Counted from the first letter of the stretch, positions 17,604 to 28,357 are shown. The stretch: 64,000 nt of DNA from Shewanella fodinae (GCF_014651955.1 NZ_BMXW01000012.1:1-64000), one strand, 5' to 3'. The notes: a model not told the origin generated them from the letters alone. Numbers and translations are program-made.

Positions 17604-19490
17604 ATGACAAATCAATATACCTCTGATGCCATTGAAGTTCTGAACGGACTGGATCCGGTCAAACGTCGTCCCGGCATGTATACGGACACCACGCGGCCCA
17701 ACCATCTGGGGCAGGAAGTGATCGACAATAGTGTCGATGAAGCGTTGGCGGGATTTGCCAGTAAAATAGATGTGATTTTGCATCCAGACAACTCACTGGA
17801 AGTCATTGATGACGGCCGTGGTATGCCGGTGGATATTCACCCGGAAGAAGGCATCCCTGGCGTTGAGCTGATCCTCACCAAACTGCATGCCGGTGGTAAG
17901 TTCTCCAATAAAAATTATCAATTTTCTGGCGGGCTGCATGGTGTGGGTATCTCGGTAGTTAACGCGCTATCAAAGCGGGTTGAAGTTACCGTTCGCCGCG
18001 ATGGTCAAGTCTATGATATTGCCTTTGAGCATGGCGATCGTGTTGAAGCGTTGCATGTTACTGGGAGCTGTGGGCGCCGTAATACCGGTACCCGGGTGCA
18101 GTTCTGGGCCGAAGAGCGCTACTTTGATTCGATCAACTTTTCCATCAGCAAGCTGACGCATTTACTGCGTGCTAAAGCGGTGTTGTGTCCCGGTCTGCGC
18201 ATTCGTTTTGTCAATAAACAGTCGGGTGAAGAACAAGAATGGTTCTATGAAGCCGGTCTGACCGATTACCTGAAAGATTCTATTAAAGATGCGCTGACGT
18301 TGCCGGAAGAGCCCTTTGTCGGCAGCATTAGCACCAAGATTGAAGCTGCTGATTGGGCGATTACTTGGTTGCCAGAAGGTGGCGACTGCCTTAACGAAAG
18401 TTATGTCAACTTGATCCCAACCCCATTGGGGGGCACTCATGTTAACGGGTTTCGGCAAGGATTATTGGAGTCCATGCGCGAATTCTGTGAGTTTCGGAAT
18501 CTTATTCCACGTGGCGTTAAACTGAGCCCCGAAGATATCTGGGATAAAGCCTCGTTTGTGCTGTCGGTAAAGATGCAGGATCCCCAGTTTGCTGGACAGA
18601 CCAAAGAGAAGCTGTCCAGCCGCCAATGTGCTGCATTTGTTGCCGGTATCGTTCGGGATGCATTTAGTTTATGGCTTAACAGTCATACGGATCAAGCCGA
18701 GTTGCTGGCTGAAATGTGCATTAGCAACGCGCAAAAACGGCTCAAATCCGCCAAGAAAATTGCACGTAAGAAGGTCACTGCCGGACCAGCGTTACCAGGG
18801 AAACTGACCGATTGCACCAGTCAAGACAATCACCGCACAGAACTGTTTTTGGTGGAAGGTGACTCAGCCGGCGGCAGTGCCAAGCAGGCACGTGACAAAG
18901 AGTTTCAGGCTATCATGCCGCTGCGCGGTAAAATTCTTAATACCTGGGAAGTTGATGGTTCGCAGGTGCTTGGTTCACAAGAAGTTCACGATATTTCGGT
19001 GGCAATTGGCTGCGATCCAGACAGCAATGATATTTCCGAATTACGTTATGGCAAAATCTGTGTGTTGGCGGATGCCGATTCAGACGGTTTGCATATCGCG
19101 ACGTTGTTGTGCGCATTATTCCTAAAACATTTTAAAATCTTGGTTGAACAGGGCCATATCTACATAGCAATGCCACCACTTTTCCGTATTGATATAGGAA
19201 AAGAGGTGTATTACGCACTGGATGAAGAAGAAAAACAAAGCATCCTCAGCCGCTTAGCGGCAGATAACAAAAAGGGCAAAGTGCAGGTGACCCGATTTAA
19301 AGGGCTGGGGGAGATGAATCCGCTGCAGCTTAGGGAAACCACCATGGATCCCAATACCCGCCGTTTGGTACAGCTTACCATTGATAATGCGGAGGAGACC
19401 GACGCAATGATGGATATGCTGTTGTCGAAGAAGCGGGCTGGTGATCGCAAATCTTGGCTGGAAACCAAAGGAGATCTGGCCGAGTTTTGA
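17604..19490 (+). CDS. parE: DNA topoisomerase IV subunit B ParE
   Basis: ATPase subunit of topoisomerase IV, which unlinks daughter chromosomes. The 628 residues match E. coli ParE. The GHKL ATPase domain carries NSVDEALAGFA, DDGRGMPVDIH and GGLHGVGISVVNALS. The TOPRIM domain carries LFLVEGDSAGGSAKQARD and LADADSDGLHI. The C-terminus ends GDLAEF. It is followed at 38 bases by a beta-propeller gene and then parC, so the two subunits are separated by one unrelated gene. Confidence 0.96.
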   Translation: MTNQYTSDAIEVLNGLDPVKRRPGMYTDTTRPNHLGQEVIDNSVDEALAGFASKIDVILHPDNSLEVIDDGRGMPVDIHPEEGIPGVELILTKLHAGGKFSNKNYQFSGGLHGVGISVVNALSKRVEVTVRRDGQVYDIAFEHGDRVEALHVTGSCGRRNTGTRVQFWAEERYFDSINFSISKLTHLLRAKAVLCPGLRIRFVNKQSGEEQEWFYEAGLTDYLKDSIKDALTLPEEPFVGSISTKIEAADWAITWLPEGGDCLNESYVNLIPTPLGGTHVNGFRQGLLESMREFCEFRNLIPRGVKLSPEDIWDKASFVLSVKMQDPQFAGQTKEKLSSRQCAAFVAGIVRDAFSLWLNSHTDQAELLAEMCISNAQKRLKSAKKIARKKVTAGPALPGKLTDCTSQDNHRTELFLVEGDSAGGSAKQARDKEFQAIMPLRGKILNTWEVDGSQVLGSQEVHDISVAIGCDPDSNDISELRYGKICVLADADSDGLHIATLLCALFLKHFKILVEQGHIYIAMPPLFRIDIGKEVYYALDEEEKQSILSRLAADNKKGKVQVTRFKGLGEMNPLQLRETTMDPNTRRLVQLTIDNAEETDAMMDMLLSKKRAGDRKSWLETKGDLAEF

Positions 19491-19528
19491 TTGCACAAAT
19501 GCCTGAAACCAAGAGCAAAGGCAAGGTT

Positions 19529-20668
19529 ATGATGAATTTCTGTAACAGAATCGGCAGGAAGGCCGGTGCAGGTTTGTTACTGCTGGGAACAGCCTTAGGA
19601 TACGGCACCGCTAATGCGGCGCAGTCGATAATGATCACCGTAACCAAAGGATTTGGCGTTTCTCTTTATGCCACAGAGTTAGGTGATGCCAAGCAGATTG
19701 CTGTGGGGGATCAGGGAACGCTGTTTGTGGGTTCTCGTAAGAGTGGCACTATAACCGCATTGGTCGATAGTAATAACGATGGTCGAGTCGATCGGCGGTA
19801 TTTGGTGGCTAAAGATCTGAGTTATCCAGAAGCACTGGCGTTTCATAACGGTGATCTCTATGCCGCTCTGGATGATCGTATTGTGGTGTTTAACAATATT
19901 GAACAAAGGCTTAAGCGGCCAAGTCGACCAAAGGAGATCTATGACCGGTTGCCTGGCAAAGGGAATAAAAGTACCCGCGGTATTAAATTCGGGCCGGATG
20001 GACGGCTGTATATATCAATTAGCGCACCTTGCAATGTGTGTGAGCCCGTCGCGCCGTTTGGTAGTATCATCGCCCTAGATGTGGATAGCGGTGAATCGCA
20101 GCAGATTGCTACTGGTATCCGTCAGGTCGTCGGTTTTGATTGGAATCCGGTGAATAACAAACTGTGGTTTGCCGACAGCAGTCGCGACTGGATGGGGGAC
20201 AATATTCCGCCAGATGAAATTAATCGAGTTGATGCCTCAGGTGAGCATTTCGGCTTTCCATATATGCATGGTAAATCCATTAAGGAACCCGCATATGACA
20301 AACCGAAAAACCTCATTATCGAACCTCCCGTGTTTGAGCTTCCCGCCCATGTCGCTCCCACGGGGTTGCTGTTTTATGACGGCAGTCAGTTCCCTGCGGA
20401 ATATCAGCACCAGATGCTGGTGGCGGAAAATGGTTCCTGGAACCGCTCCAGTAAAGTGGGCTACCAGGTTGTGCTGTTAAAAATGGAGGGCGATAAAGTC
20501 GTCAGCCGTTCTACCTTGGTAAGTTTCCTTGATGGTGAGTTCCCCGTGGCGCGGCCTTATTCTCTGGCATTGGCTCCCGATGGCTCGGTATATATTTCTG
20601 ACGATCTGAAAGGCAACATCTACCGGCTTTTTTATAAAGGCAACAGTGCAGATGAAGCTGATGAATAA
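19529..20668 (+). CDS. PQQ-type sugar dehydrogenase-like beta-propeller, secreted
   Basis: A 379-residue soluble protein of the glucose/sorbosone dehydrogenase family, predicted periplasmic. A signal peptide covers about 1-31 (LGYGTANA before AQS). Propeller repeats such as GFGVSLYATELG, GIKFGPDGRLYISIS and SLALAPDGSVYISDDLKG are visible. CNVCEP is a cysteine pair. Substrate and PQQ binding are not shown. I start at 19529 because AAAGG is 7 bases upstream; in-frame starts within parE are unlikely. It lies between parE and parC, with 30 bases to parC. Confidence 0.82.
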   Translation: MMNFCNRIGRKAGAGLLLLGTALGYGTANAAQSIMITVTKGFGVSLYATELGDAKQIAVGDQGTLFVGSRKSGTITALVDSNNDGRVDRRYLVAKDLSYPEALAFHNGDLYAALDDRIVVFNNIEQRLKRPSRPKEIYDRLPGKGNKSTRGIKFGPDGRLYISISAPCNVCEPVAPFGSIIALDVDSGESQQIATGIRQVVGFDWNPVNNKLWFADSSRDWMGDNIPPDEINRVDASGEHFGFPYMHGKSIKEPAYDKPKNLIIEPPVFELPAHVAPTGLLFYDGSQFPAEYQHQMLVAENGSWNRSSKVGYQVVLLKMEGDKVVSRSTLVSFLDGEFPVARPYSLALAPDGSVYISDDLKGNIYRLFYKGNSADEADE

Positions 20669-20698
20669 CAATCATAACTACGGTACAGGAAAACGATC

Positions 20699-22999
20699 AT
20701 GAGTGATCCATTGGCCCTGAGTATGGATGGCGTGGAACAGATCCCGATGCGGCGTTTCACGGAAGATGCCTATCTCAATTACTCAATGTACGTCATTATG
20801 GACCGCGCACTGCCTCACATAGGTGATGGCCTGAAACCGGTGCAGCGGCGCATCATCTATGCGATGAGCGAATTGGGGCTGGCAGCGACCGCCAAATATA
20901 AGAAGTCAGCTCGTACCGTGGGCGATGTGCTGGGTAAATATCACCCACATGGGGATGGTGCCTGCTATGAAGCGATGGTGTTGATGGCTCAGCCCTTTAC
21001 TTACCGTTACCCGCTGGTGGACGGTCAGGGAAACTGGGGCGCCCCGGATGACCCAAAATCCTTCGCTGCTATGCGTTACACTGAAGCGCGTCTGTCGCGC
21101 TTTTCGGAAGTGCTGCTCAGTGAACTGGGGCAGGGCACTGTAGATTGGGGCAGCAACTTTGATGGGACTCTTAAAGAGCCGATAGTGTTACCGGCGCGAC
21201 TGCCACATATTCTGCTGAATGGTATTACCGGTATTGCGGTGGGGATGGCCACCGATATTCCGCCCCATAATGCTCGCGAACTGGCGTTGGCATGTATTGA
21301 ATTGCTGGACAACCCCACTGCGGATCTGCCGCGTTTGATGGAGTTCGTTCCCGGCCCCGATTACCCAACTGAAGCGGAAATTATCACGCCGCCGGAAGAG
21401 ATTGCCAAAATCTACGAATCCGGGCGTGGCAGCATCAAAGCGCGTGCGGTATATACCGTGGAAGATGGTGAAATCGTGGTAACTGCGTTGCCGCATCAAT
21501 CCAGTTCTAGCAAAGTGCTGGAACAGATTGCCGCGCAGATGCAAGCCAAGAAACTGCCAATGGTGACCGATCTGCGTGATGAATCGGATCATGAGAACCC
21601 AGTGCGACTGGTCATTGTGCCGCGTTCTAACCGGGTGGACTGCGCACAATTGATGGCACATCTATTTGCCACTACCGATCTGGAAAAAGGCTATCGCATC
21701 AACATCAATGTATTGGGATTGGATGGTCGGCCACAGGTGAAAGGTCTGAAGCAACTGCTCAGCGAATGGCTCACTTTCCGCACCACCACGGTACGTCGGC
21801 GTCTGGAATTTCGTTTAGATAAGGTCTTGTCCAGACTGCATATTCTCGAAGCCTTGATGATTGCTTTCCTCAATATTGACGAAGTTATTGAAATTATTCG
21901 TTTTCATGAGGAACCTAAAGCAGAACTGATGCGCCGTTTCAATCTCAGTGACAAGCAGGCTGAAGCCATTCTGGAACTGAAACTGCGGCATTTGGCCAAG
22001 CTCGAAGAGATGAAAATTCGCGCTGAGCAGGATGAATTGGAAAAAGAACGGGAACAATTGCAACTGTTGCTGAGTTCCGAACGTCGCCTTAAGACTTTGA
22101 TTAAGAAAGAGCTGCAGGCAGACGCAGAAACTTACGGTGACGATCGTCGTTCACCGTTGGTGGTGCGCGCAGAATCCAAGGCGTTGTCAGAACAGGAGCT
22201 GGTCCCGACTGAAGCCGTTACGGTCATTCTGTCGGAGAAAGGCTGGGTCCGTTGTGCCAAAGGCCACGATATTGATGCTGCAGGACTTTCCTATAAAGCG
22301 GGAGATAATTTCCTGTGTGCGGCCACCGGCCGTAGCAATCAGCAGGCAGTATTTATCGACGGTTCAGGACGAGCGTTTGCTACCGAAACGCATACACTGC
22401 CTTCTGCCCGTAGTCAGGGCGAGCCTATCACCACTCGCTTTAACTTAGTTCCAGGTGAGACTATGGAACATGTGTTGCTTGGCGACGATGACAACAAGTT
22501 CCTGCTGGCAAGTGATGCTGGCTATGGATTTGTATGTGAATTCAAGGAAATGGTCTCACGCAATAAAGCGGGCAAAGCCTTATTGAGTCTACCGGCCAAT
22601 GCCAAGGTGTTAACTCCACGGCGCTTGGAAAGCGGGGTGGATTACGCCATTCTAGCGATCACTAATGAAGGGCGGATGTTGTTGTTCGCGGTTGATGCCT
22701 TACCGCAACTTGCCAAGGGCAAGGGGAACAAAATCATCGGCATTCCATCAGAGCGTGCGAAACTGCGTGAAGAGCTGTTGATGCACCTGTATCTGGTGCC
22801 GCAGGGCGCCAGTGTTACGTTGTGGGCCGGTAAACGTAAGTTAACCCTGAAAAGCAGTGACTTGGAATATTATCGTGGTGAACGTGGGCGCCGTGGTGCG
22901 AAATTGCCAAGAGGCTTGCAGCGGGTAGACAGTGTTGAGATCAATCAGGACGCGCCAGTGGCAGATACCAGTAGCGATGTCCCGTTAGATAATGACTGA
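20699..22999 (+). CDS. parC: DNA topoisomerase IV subunit A ParC
   Basis: Breakage-reunion subunit of topoisomerase IV. The 766 residues match the family. The catalytic Tyr is in [11 protein letters not shown]. The quinolone-resistance region reads [15 protein letters not shown]. The C-terminal half has the pinwheel repeats, with [13 protein letters not shown] and [14 protein letters not shown]. It is in one unit with parE and ends at a strong terminator. Confidence 0.96.
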   Translation: MSDPLALSMDGVEQIPMRRFTEDAYLNYSMYVIMDRALPHIGDGLKPVQRRIIYAMSELGLAATAKYKKSARTVGDVLGKYHPHGDGACYEAMVLMAQPFTYRYPLVDGQGNWGAPDDPKSFAAMRYTEARLSRFSEVLLSELGQGTVDWGSNFDGTLKEPIVLPARLPHILLNGITGIAVGMATDIPPHNARELALACIELLDNPTADLPRLMEFVPGPDYPTEAEIITPPEEIAKIYESGRGSIKARAVYTVEDGEIVVTALPHQSSSSKVLEQIAAQMQAKKLPMVTDLRDESDHENPVRLVIVPRSNRVDCAQLMAHLFATTDLEKGYRININVLGLDGRPQVKGLKQLLSEWLTFRTTTVRRRLEFRLDKVLSRLHILEALMIAFLNIDEVIEIIRFHEEPKAELMRRFNLSDKQAEAILELKLRHLAKLEEMKIRAEQDELEKEREQLQLLLSSERRLKTLIKKELQADAETYGDDRRSPLVVRAESKALSEQELVPTEAVTVILSEKGWVRCAKGHDIDAAGLSYKAGDNFLCAATGRSNQQAVFIDGSGRAFATETHTLPSARSQGEPITTRFNLVPGETMEHVLLGDDDNKFLLASDAGYGFVCEFKEMVSRNKAGKALLSLPANAKVLTPRRLESGVDYAILAITNEGRMLLFAVDALPQLAKGKGNKIIGIPSERAKLREELLMHLYLVPQGASVTLWAGKRKLTLKSSDLEYYRGERGRRGAKLPRGLQRVDSVEINQDAPVADTSSDVPLDND

Positions 23000-23004
23000 A
23001 GCGT

Positions 23005-23039
23005 AATGAAAAAGCCGCATTCTCTGCGGCTTTTTCATT
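23005..23039. terminator. Bidirectional terminator between parC and bfd
   Basis: A 15-base perfect stem, AATGAAAAAGCCGCA with TGCGGCTTTTTCATT, around a 5-base loop, with T and A tracts inside the stem ends. It serves the convergent parC and bfd. Confidence 0.9.
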
Positions 23040-23053
23040 ATTAAGAATTGACG

Positions 23054-23245
23054 TCAAGCGACTTCGTAGTAGTTAGGTTCCAGCTCCAGTTGCTGCTGGA
23101 TGATCTGCATTGCCATACGGCTACACTTACCGCACTGATCACCAACACCTAAACGCTGGCGAACTTCTTTAAGACTGGTATCTCCCTGGCTGACAGCCTG
23201 TCTTATCTGAGTATCCGTAATGGCGTGGCACAGACAAACATACAT
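23054..23245 (-). CDS. bfd: Bacterioferritin-associated ferredoxin Bfd
   Basis: Small [2Fe-2S] protein that helps release iron from bacterioferritin. The 63 residues carry CLCHAITD near the N-terminus and DQCGKC later, giving the four cysteine ligands of the BFD fold. I start at 23245 (MYVCLCH), which begins the fold directly; a longer reading adds only seven residues. TGGAG is about 10 bases upstream. No bacterioferritin gene is adjacent. Confidence 0.9.
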   Translation of the reverse strand: MYVCLCHAITDTQIRQAVSQGDTSLKEVRQRLGVGDQCGKCSRMAMQIIQQQLELEPNYYEVA

Positions 23246-23275
23246 AACTGCTAGACTCCAGAACACTTGAAATGG

Positions 23276-23323
23276 GAATTGTTATTATTATAAATAAAAA
23301 TAGTTCTCAATAACAATAGTGTT
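23276..23323. promoter_or_regulatory. Possible degenerate Fur region upstream of bfd
   Basis: The AT-rich stretch contains TATTGAGAACTATTTTTA and GTTATTATTATAA on opposite strands, resembling repeated GATAAT-like Fur hexamers. bfd is an iron-starvation gene in other bacteria, so Fur control would fit. The match is weak compared with the perfect box at 44493. Confidence 0.35.
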
Positions 23324-23437
23324 TGATGGTTTTTCTGGGGGGATCACATGTTGTTTTTTAATCAATAAAAAATTCAAAAGGTTACATTTCTTGAGGGCGT
23401 CAAAACCTAATGATTAGGTGCGATATATTCGATAGCG

Positions 23438-24364
23438 TCAGTAACCACGGCTGAAATCCACTAGATACTTCAGCGAATGGTGTTGTCGCCAGCGTTGGTA
23501 GTTATCAGCAAAAATCTCTACCACTTGTGTCGGGAAGCTCGGTGCTGATATGTGTGGTGTGATGAATGCATTAGTCTGCTGCCATAAGCGATGGTTGGCA
23601 GGCAAGGGCTCTTGTGGAAACACATCCAGGATGGCGGTGATATCGGGCCGGCTGAGCAACAATTCACTCAGTGCTTCTAAGTCAATAGCGTTGCCTCTAC
23701 CGACGTTGAACAGTAACGCTCTTTGTTTCAGACAGTTAAGACGTTCTCTATTGAGTATCTCTGTGGTTGCAGCTGATGCTGGCAAGGTATTGACGACCAC
23801 ATCGGCTGCCGCCAACGCTAGCGTTAGCTGGCTTTCAGTAATGATTTGCGCAAACGGCATTATTGATTTTCCGCTGCGATTGAGCCCGATGGTCTTCATG
23901 CCAAAATGTTGCGCGGTAGTGGCAATATGACAACCGATAGAACCTGTACCTAACAGCAACATCTGTTTTCCCTGTAGGCTGTTGTATTCGCCGGGAGACC
24001 ACAACGCTTGTTGCTGCTGTTGTCGATACCGCTGCTGTTGACGACAGTGTGCTAACAGATAACCAAAAACGTATTCACTCATCAACGGACCAAAAATCCC
24101 CTTGATATTGGTAAGTTGATAATCTTGACGACTCTTGGGCGTGAGCAATTTGTCCACCCCAGCAAAAGTCGATTGCAACCACTGCAGTTTAGCGGCGAGA
24201 GGCAATAATGGCGCTGCCAGCGCAGGTTCGGCTAACCAGATATCAGCTTCGCGAATAGCCGTAGGTGAATCATCCAGTAATGTCAGTTCTGGTAATGCCA
24301 GTTGTTGCAGTAGTGTCTGGTAGTGTTGATTTTCACGGGTAAGCAGTAGCAACTTGTGAACCAT
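23438..24364 (-). CDS. D-2-hydroxyacid dehydrogenase family protein
   Basis: A 308-residue NAD(P)-dependent dehydrogenase of the 2-hydroxyacid family. The nucleotide loop is LLLGTGSIGCHIA. The catalytic triad positions are visible: Arg in NVGRGNAID, Glu in FPQEPLP and His in ITPHISAPS. It resembles glyoxylate/hydroxypyruvate reductases, but the substrate cannot be read from sequence. Its start is about 50 bases from the divergent DUF3392 gene. Confidence 0.88.
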   Translation of the reverse strand: MVHKLLLLTRENQHYQTLLQQLALPELTLLDDSPTAIREADIWLAEPALAAPLLPLAAKLQWLQSTFAGVDKLLTPKSRQDYQLTNIKGIFGPLMSEYVFGYLLAHCRQQQRYRQQQQQALWSPGEYNSLQGKQMLLLGTGSIGCHIATTAQHFGMKTIGLNRSGKSIMPFAQIITESQLTLALAAADVVVNTLPASAATTEILNRERLNCLKQRALLFNVGRGNAIDLEALSELLLSRPDITAILDVFPQEPLPANHRLWQQTNAFITPHISAPSFPTQVVEIFADNYQRWRQHHSLKYLVDFSRGY

Positions 24365-24414
24365 TTCAGATACCTATATGCTGGCAGTCATCTACGACCA
24401 GTGCTTGTTATAAA

Positions 24415-24747
24415 ATGCATTATCTTGTTGAATATTTAACCAAATTTGGCGCTATGCTGCATCCTTGGCTGAGTGAAATTGCTACTGCTATGGTTGCATG
24501 CATCGTGCTGGTGTTTGGTGCCGATGTAAACCGCTGGTTGCGGCGCCAGTTGGGCGCACGCAACTTCGTTGTGCGCACGCTGATTTTCATTGTGTTGAAC
24601 GCATTTGGTTACGGCATGTTAATCGTGGTTGTCAGCCCTTGGCTTGCCAGACAGTTGGCGCATATGTCAGCCATGTGGATGTTATTACTGGTTGTCGCTA
24701 CCTTCATTGTTGTAGGTAGCTGGGCGCAGCGCAATAATCAAAGCTGA
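24415..24747 (+). CDS. DUF3392 family inner-membrane protein
   Basis: A 110-residue protein with three predicted membrane helices (about 18-36, 53-74, 84-102) and a basic loop RWLRRQLGARNFVVR, as in the DUF3392 family of marine gammaproteobacteria. Function is unknown. It ends 2 bases before the convergent glycerophosphodiester phosphodiesterase stop, so no terminator fits between them. Confidence 0.75.
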   Translation: MHYLVEYLTKFGAMLHPWLSEIATAMVACIVLVFGADVNRWLRRQLGARNFVVRTLIFIVLNAFGYGMLIVVVSPWLARQLAHMSAMWMLLLVVATFIVVGSWAQRNNQS

Positions 24748-24749
24748 GT

Positions 24750-25472
24750 TTACTCAAACCAATCGCTGTAATTCTCCGCGCCAGTCTCCCCAAGGACTTG
24801 CTTGGCTTTATCTGGCAAATTACTGAAAATGCCGTCGACGCCGAGTTGCTGGAGGGCACGAATATCGTCAGCATCATCAACGGTATAGACATTTACTTTC
24901 AGACCACGGCGATGGGCATCGGCAACCAACTGATGGCTGATAAAGTTGATATCCACATGCAGTGCTACAGCGTCTAAGGCACTGGCGCAGGCCGCCAGAT
25001 CTTCAGGAATACTGGCCAGCAATGGTGCAACATGTGCCTCTGGATACTGTAACTTTACCTGGCGTAGGTAAGGGTGGTTGAAGGAGGAAATCAATAGTTG
25101 TTCAGGACGGTATCCGAGCGCGTTAAGGTACTCTGGATATTGCACTAGAAATGGCGCCACGCAGCCGATCCCTTTCAATTCGATGTTGACCAGTAAGCGG
25201 CCATTCAACGCTTGTAGCACTTGCTTAAGTGTCGGGATCGGTTCACCGCCCACCCGTAATTCGGCGATCTCTTGCAGTGTTTTACGGTGGATTAGGCCAC
25301 TGCCAGTACTTTTGTGAGCCAACTGCCGGTCATGAAACACCAACAACTCACCTTCCACATTATGTACATCAAGCTCGACGGCATCAGCACCTAGCTCTGC
25401 AGCTAACATCATCGCCTTGAGGGTGTTTTCTGGCGCATAGCCGCTGGCACCTCGATGTGCAAAAACCAACAT
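24750..25472 (-). CDS. Glycerophosphodiester phosphodiesterase (UgpQ-like)
   Basis: Hydrolyses glycerophosphodiesters to glycerol 3-phosphate and an alcohol. The 240 residues show AHRGASGYAPENT, DAVELDVHNVEGELLVFHDR, and VNIELKG, which carry the His and metal-binding Glu/Asp residues of the GDPD TIM barrel. No signal peptide is seen, so it is cytoplasmic and UgpQ-like. It follows psd on the same strand, which would suit phospholipid turnover. Confidence 0.92.
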   Translation of the reverse strand: MLVFAHRGASGYAPENTLKAMMLAAELGADAVELDVHNVEGELLVFHDRQLAHKSTGSGLIHRKTLQEIAELRVGGEPIPTLKQVLQALNGRLLVNIELKGIGCVAPFLVQYPEYLNALGYRPEQLLISSFNHPYLRQVKLQYPEAHVAPLLASIPEDLAACASALDAVALHVDINFISHQLVADAHRRGLKVNVYTVDDADDIRALQQLGVDGIFSNLPDKAKQVLGETGAENYSDWFE

Positions 25473-25539
25473 AATCAGCCTCTCACAACCACATCAGCCT
25501 TTCATTGCGATGGCGATATCCGACATCGTAAACATCTGT

Positions 25540-26415
25540 TCAGATCTCGGTGCTGTCAGCAATCTTGGCAAAAGCAGCACCCATACGGGTCACTGCTTCC
25601 GCTTCAACGCCCTCAGCAAATTCCGCCAGTGCATCTTTAGCAAACAGCAATACTACTGTGCTACCGAGCTTAAAACGCCCCATCTCTTCACCTTTGCGCA
25701 GGGTGATGGCGTTGTCTCCTTGGGTATCATAATCCCAGGTGAATACCTTATCTCCGGTTGGTGGCGTTACTGTCCCCGCCCAGACGGTTTCAATACTGGC
25801 AACAATCGTTGCGCCTACCAATACCATCGCCATCGGGCCGATGCTGGTTTCAAAAATTGCCACTACCCGTTCATTACGGGCAAATAGTCCTGGGACATGG
25901 CGGGCGGTCAACGGATTGACTGAAAATAGTTCGCCGGGAACATAGATCATTTTTGACAGCACGCCATCTATTGGCATGTGAATACGATGATAGTCCTTAG
26001 GGGCTAGGTAGATAGTGGCGAAGTCACCACCATCAAAACGTGCCGCGAGCGCTTCTTCACCGCCCAGCAGCGCCAACGCGCTATAGTCATGACCTTTGGC
26101 CTGAATAATCCTGCCATTCACAATGGCGCCACATTGGCTGACGGTACCGTCGACTGGATGGGCCAGATACAGCGGGTCATTGCACAATGGACGGACTCCC
26201 GCTTTTAGCGCTCTGGTAAAGAATGCGTTGAAACTACGGTAATCTGCAGCCTCTGGGAGCTGCGCTTCGGCCATATTGATGCCGTAATGTTTAATAAACC
26301 AGCGAATGGCGTTAGTTGTCAACGCGCCAGCTTCCGCGGCAGCCAATTTGCCAACCACTCTAGAAAGCAGATGTTTGGGCAACAAGTATTGCAGTGCAAT
26401 CTTCAGTTTGTCCAA
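25540..26415 (-). CDS. psd: Phosphatidylserine decarboxylase proenzyme Psd
   Basis: Makes phosphatidylethanolamine from phosphatidylserine at the inner membrane. The proenzyme cleaves itself at the Gly-Ser bond of the LGST motif, here [11 protein letters not shown] near residue 253, leaving a pyruvoyl group. The 291 residues and motifs [11 protein letters not shown] and [12 protein letters not shown] match the type I family. It starts 24 bases after the rsgA stop; the rsgA-psd linkage is common. Confidence 0.95.
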   Translation of the reverse strand: MDKLKIALQYLLPKHLLSRVVGKLAAAEAGALTTNAIRWFIKHYGINMAEAQLPEAADYRSFNAFFTRALKAGVRPLCNDPLYLAHPVDGTVSQCGAIVNGRIIQAKGHDYSALALLGGEEALAARFDGGDFATIYLAPKDYHRIHMPIDGVLSKMIYVPGELFSVNPLTARHVPGLFARNERVVAIFETSIGPMAMVLVGATIVASIETVWAGTVTPPTGDKVFTWDYDTQGDNAITLRKGEEMGRFKLGSTVVLLFAKDALAEFAEGVEAEAVTRMGAAFAKIADSTEI

Positions 26416-26439
26416 GGTAGAGTTCCTTCTTTACGATGT

Positions 26440-27501
26440 TTAAAAATCATCCACACCAGCGCGGAACTGACGTGCATGACGTTGTTCATCGAGACTGGCA
26501 ATAATGCGGTGGTAGTTGTTAAAGCGATCCTGGGCAATTTTGCCTTGCTCGACTGCTTCTCGCAATCGGCAACCGGGGTCGTCCAGATGTTTGCAATCAC
26601 GGAATTTGCAGCCGCCCAGATAATCACGAAATTCTACAAAGCACCAGCTAACACGCTCGGCGCTGAGATGCCACAGGGCAAATTCTCGTACACCGGGAGA
26701 ATCAATCAGATCGCCACCTGATGGCAGGTGCAATAGTTTTGATGTTGTCGTGGTATGTTGGCCCAGCCCAGAGTTGTCTGATATATCACCAATAAGCAGT
26801 TTGGCATTGGGTAACACGGCATTGATCAGCGACGATTTCCCTACACCTGACTGGCCGGTAAAGATGCTGACCTTGTCATCCAACAAGGCTTTTAACTCTT
26901 CAATGCCAGCGCCAGTGCGGCCACTGGCTTCATACACTTGGTAACCAATAGCGCGATACTGCTCTAACGCTTTATCAATTACGGGAGCCTGTTCTTCTGT
27001 CAGTAAGTCAATTTTGTTGAGCACTATCACCGGGGGAATACCACAGTCTTCAGCGGCCACTAGGTAACGGTCAATGATCTGGCTGGAAAATGCTGGGACC
27101 ACGGAGGAAACAATCAGGATCTGATCAATATTGGCCGCCACTACTTTCACACCGTCATAAAGGTCAGGGCGGGTAAGGCTGGAGTGGCGCTCATGCACGG
27201 CTTCCACGATCCCTGGAATTGTGTGATTAGCATCAATCGCTTGGCGAAAAACCACTTTATCACCACACACCAAACTGCCTATGGTACGGCGCAGGTTACA
27301 GCGTACTAGCTCACCGGTGTCTGTTTCCACATCAGCATGTTGGCCAAAGCGCGATATCACTGTGCCTTCCTGTTCTGGCCCCAGCAGATTATCCTGTAAT
27401 TCAGTGGCTGTAGTCTCAGTGCTACTACCGCGTTGCAAGCGTTTTTCATGGTTTGCTTTCATGCGGCGCAACTGGCCATGGGTCAGCTTCTTTTTGCTCA
27501 C
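26440..27501 (-). CDS. rsgA: 30S ribosome maturation GTPase RsgA
   Basis: Circularly permuted GTPase that checks late 30S assembly. The 353 residues have an N-terminal OB fold, then GTPase motifs in permuted order: NKID (G4), [12 protein letters not shown] (G1) and DSPGVREF (G3). A C-terminal zinc knuckle reads [14 protein letters not shown]. The basic N-terminus ([19 protein letters not shown]) is typical. It is divergent from orn with a 95-base spacer. Confidence 0.95.
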   Translation of the reverse strand: MSKKKLTHGQLRRMKANHEKRLQRGSSTETTATELQDNLLGPEQEGTVISRFGQHADVETDTGELVRCNLRRTIGSLVCGDKVVFRQAIDANHTIPGIVEAVHERHSSLTRPDLYDGVKVVAANIDQILIVSSVVPAFSSQIIDRYLVAAEDCGIPPVIVLNKIDLLTEEQAPVIDKALEQYRAIGYQVYEASGRTGAGIEELKALLDDKVSIFTGQSGVGKSSLINAVLPNAKLLIGDISDNSGLGQHTTTTSKLLHLPSGGDLIDSPGVREFALWHLSAERVSWCFVEFRDYLGGCKFRDCKHLDDPGCRLREAVEQGKIAQDRFNNYHRIIASLDEQRHARQFRAGVDDF

Positions 27502-27596
27502 GGATACCTTGGTTTGTTGACTGGCTTAAAAAAGCAGTATGATACACGGTCTTGAATAAAAAAGCCTGAATATGGCAGCAGAGAGAAGGGCGCACT

Positions 27597-28142
27597 ATGG
27601 CAGCCGATGCAGAAAACCTGATTTGGATAGACCTGGAAATGACCGGACTGGAGCCGGAAACTGACCGCATAATTGAAATTGCCACCTTGGTGACAGACAA
27701 ACAGCTCAATATTGTTGGCGAAGGCCCGGTAATTGCCATCCACCAGAGTGATGCAGTATTGGCGGCCATGGATGACTGGAATCAGCAACATCATGGCGAA
27801 TCTGGCTTGATCGCCAGGGTGCAGGCCAGCCACTACAGTGAACAGGATGCCATTCGTGAAACGATTGCATTTTTGCAGCAGTATGTGCCGCAAGGTGTGT
27901 CTCCCATGTGTGGCAACAGCATCGGTCAGGATCGGCGTTTTTTGAACAAATACATGCCTGAGCTGGAAAATTATTTCCACTATCGCAATATTGATGTCAG
28001 TACCATCAAAGAGCTGGTGCGGCGCTGGCAGCCAGAAATTATGAAAGATTTCAAAAAGCAAAATACCCACCAAGCCTTACAGGATATTCAGGAATCTATT
28101 GCGGAACTGAAGTTTTACCGGGAGCGGGTATTTAAAATTTGA
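27597..28142 (+). CDS. orn: Oligoribonuclease Orn
   Basis: 3'-5' exonuclease that degrades di- and short oligoribonucleotides, including pGpG from c-di-GMP breakdown. The DEDDh residues are visible in [20 protein letters not shown] and the final [11 protein letters not shown]. The 181 residues match E. coli Orn. Its role is relevant to the GGDEF-EAL protein encoded at 53692. A tRNA-Gly cluster follows. Confidence 0.95.
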   Translation: MAADAENLIWIDLEMTGLEPETDRIIEIATLVTDKQLNIVGEGPVIAIHQSDAVLAAMDDWNQQHHGESGLIARVQASHYSEQDAIRETIAFLQQYVPQGVSPMCGNSIGQDRRFLNKYMPELENYFHYRNIDVSTIKELVRRWQPEIMKDFKKQNTHQALQDIQESIAELKFYRERVFKI

Positions 28143-28146
28143 GCGT

Positions 28147-28200
28147 TTGACAGATAATTGTCATCAGGGGGGTTGCAGGGGGTAGAAATTTGCCTATAAT
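28147..28200 (+). promoter_or_regulatory. Promoter of the tRNA-Gly cluster
   Basis: TTGCAG (28173-28178) and TATAAT (28195-28200) are 16 bases apart, followed by a GC-rich discriminator (GCGGCC) of the kind seen at stringently controlled stable-RNA promoters. A dyad, TGACA-GATAAT-TGTCA (28148-28163), lies just upstream. Confidence 0.7.
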
Positions 28201-28246
28201 GCGGCCTCACCTTCCTGCTGGTTCTCAACACTGGTAGGAATGCGGT

Positions 28247-28322
28247 GCGACATTAGCTCAGTTGGTAGAGCGATACCTTGCCAAGGTATAGGTCACCGGT
28301 TCGAACCCGGTATGTCGCTCCA
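28247..28322 (+). tRNA. tRNA-Gly(GCC), copy 1
   Basis: The 76 bases fold as a full cloverleaf: acceptor GCGACAT/ATGTCGC, D-arm GCTC/GAGC, anticodon stem ATACC/GGTAT with loop TTGCCAA (anticodon GCC), T-arm with TTCGAAC, and encoded CCA end. Confidence 0.97.
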
Positions 28323-28357
28323 ACTCCCGAATAGTGTTACTGTTTTTGACAGTAGAT

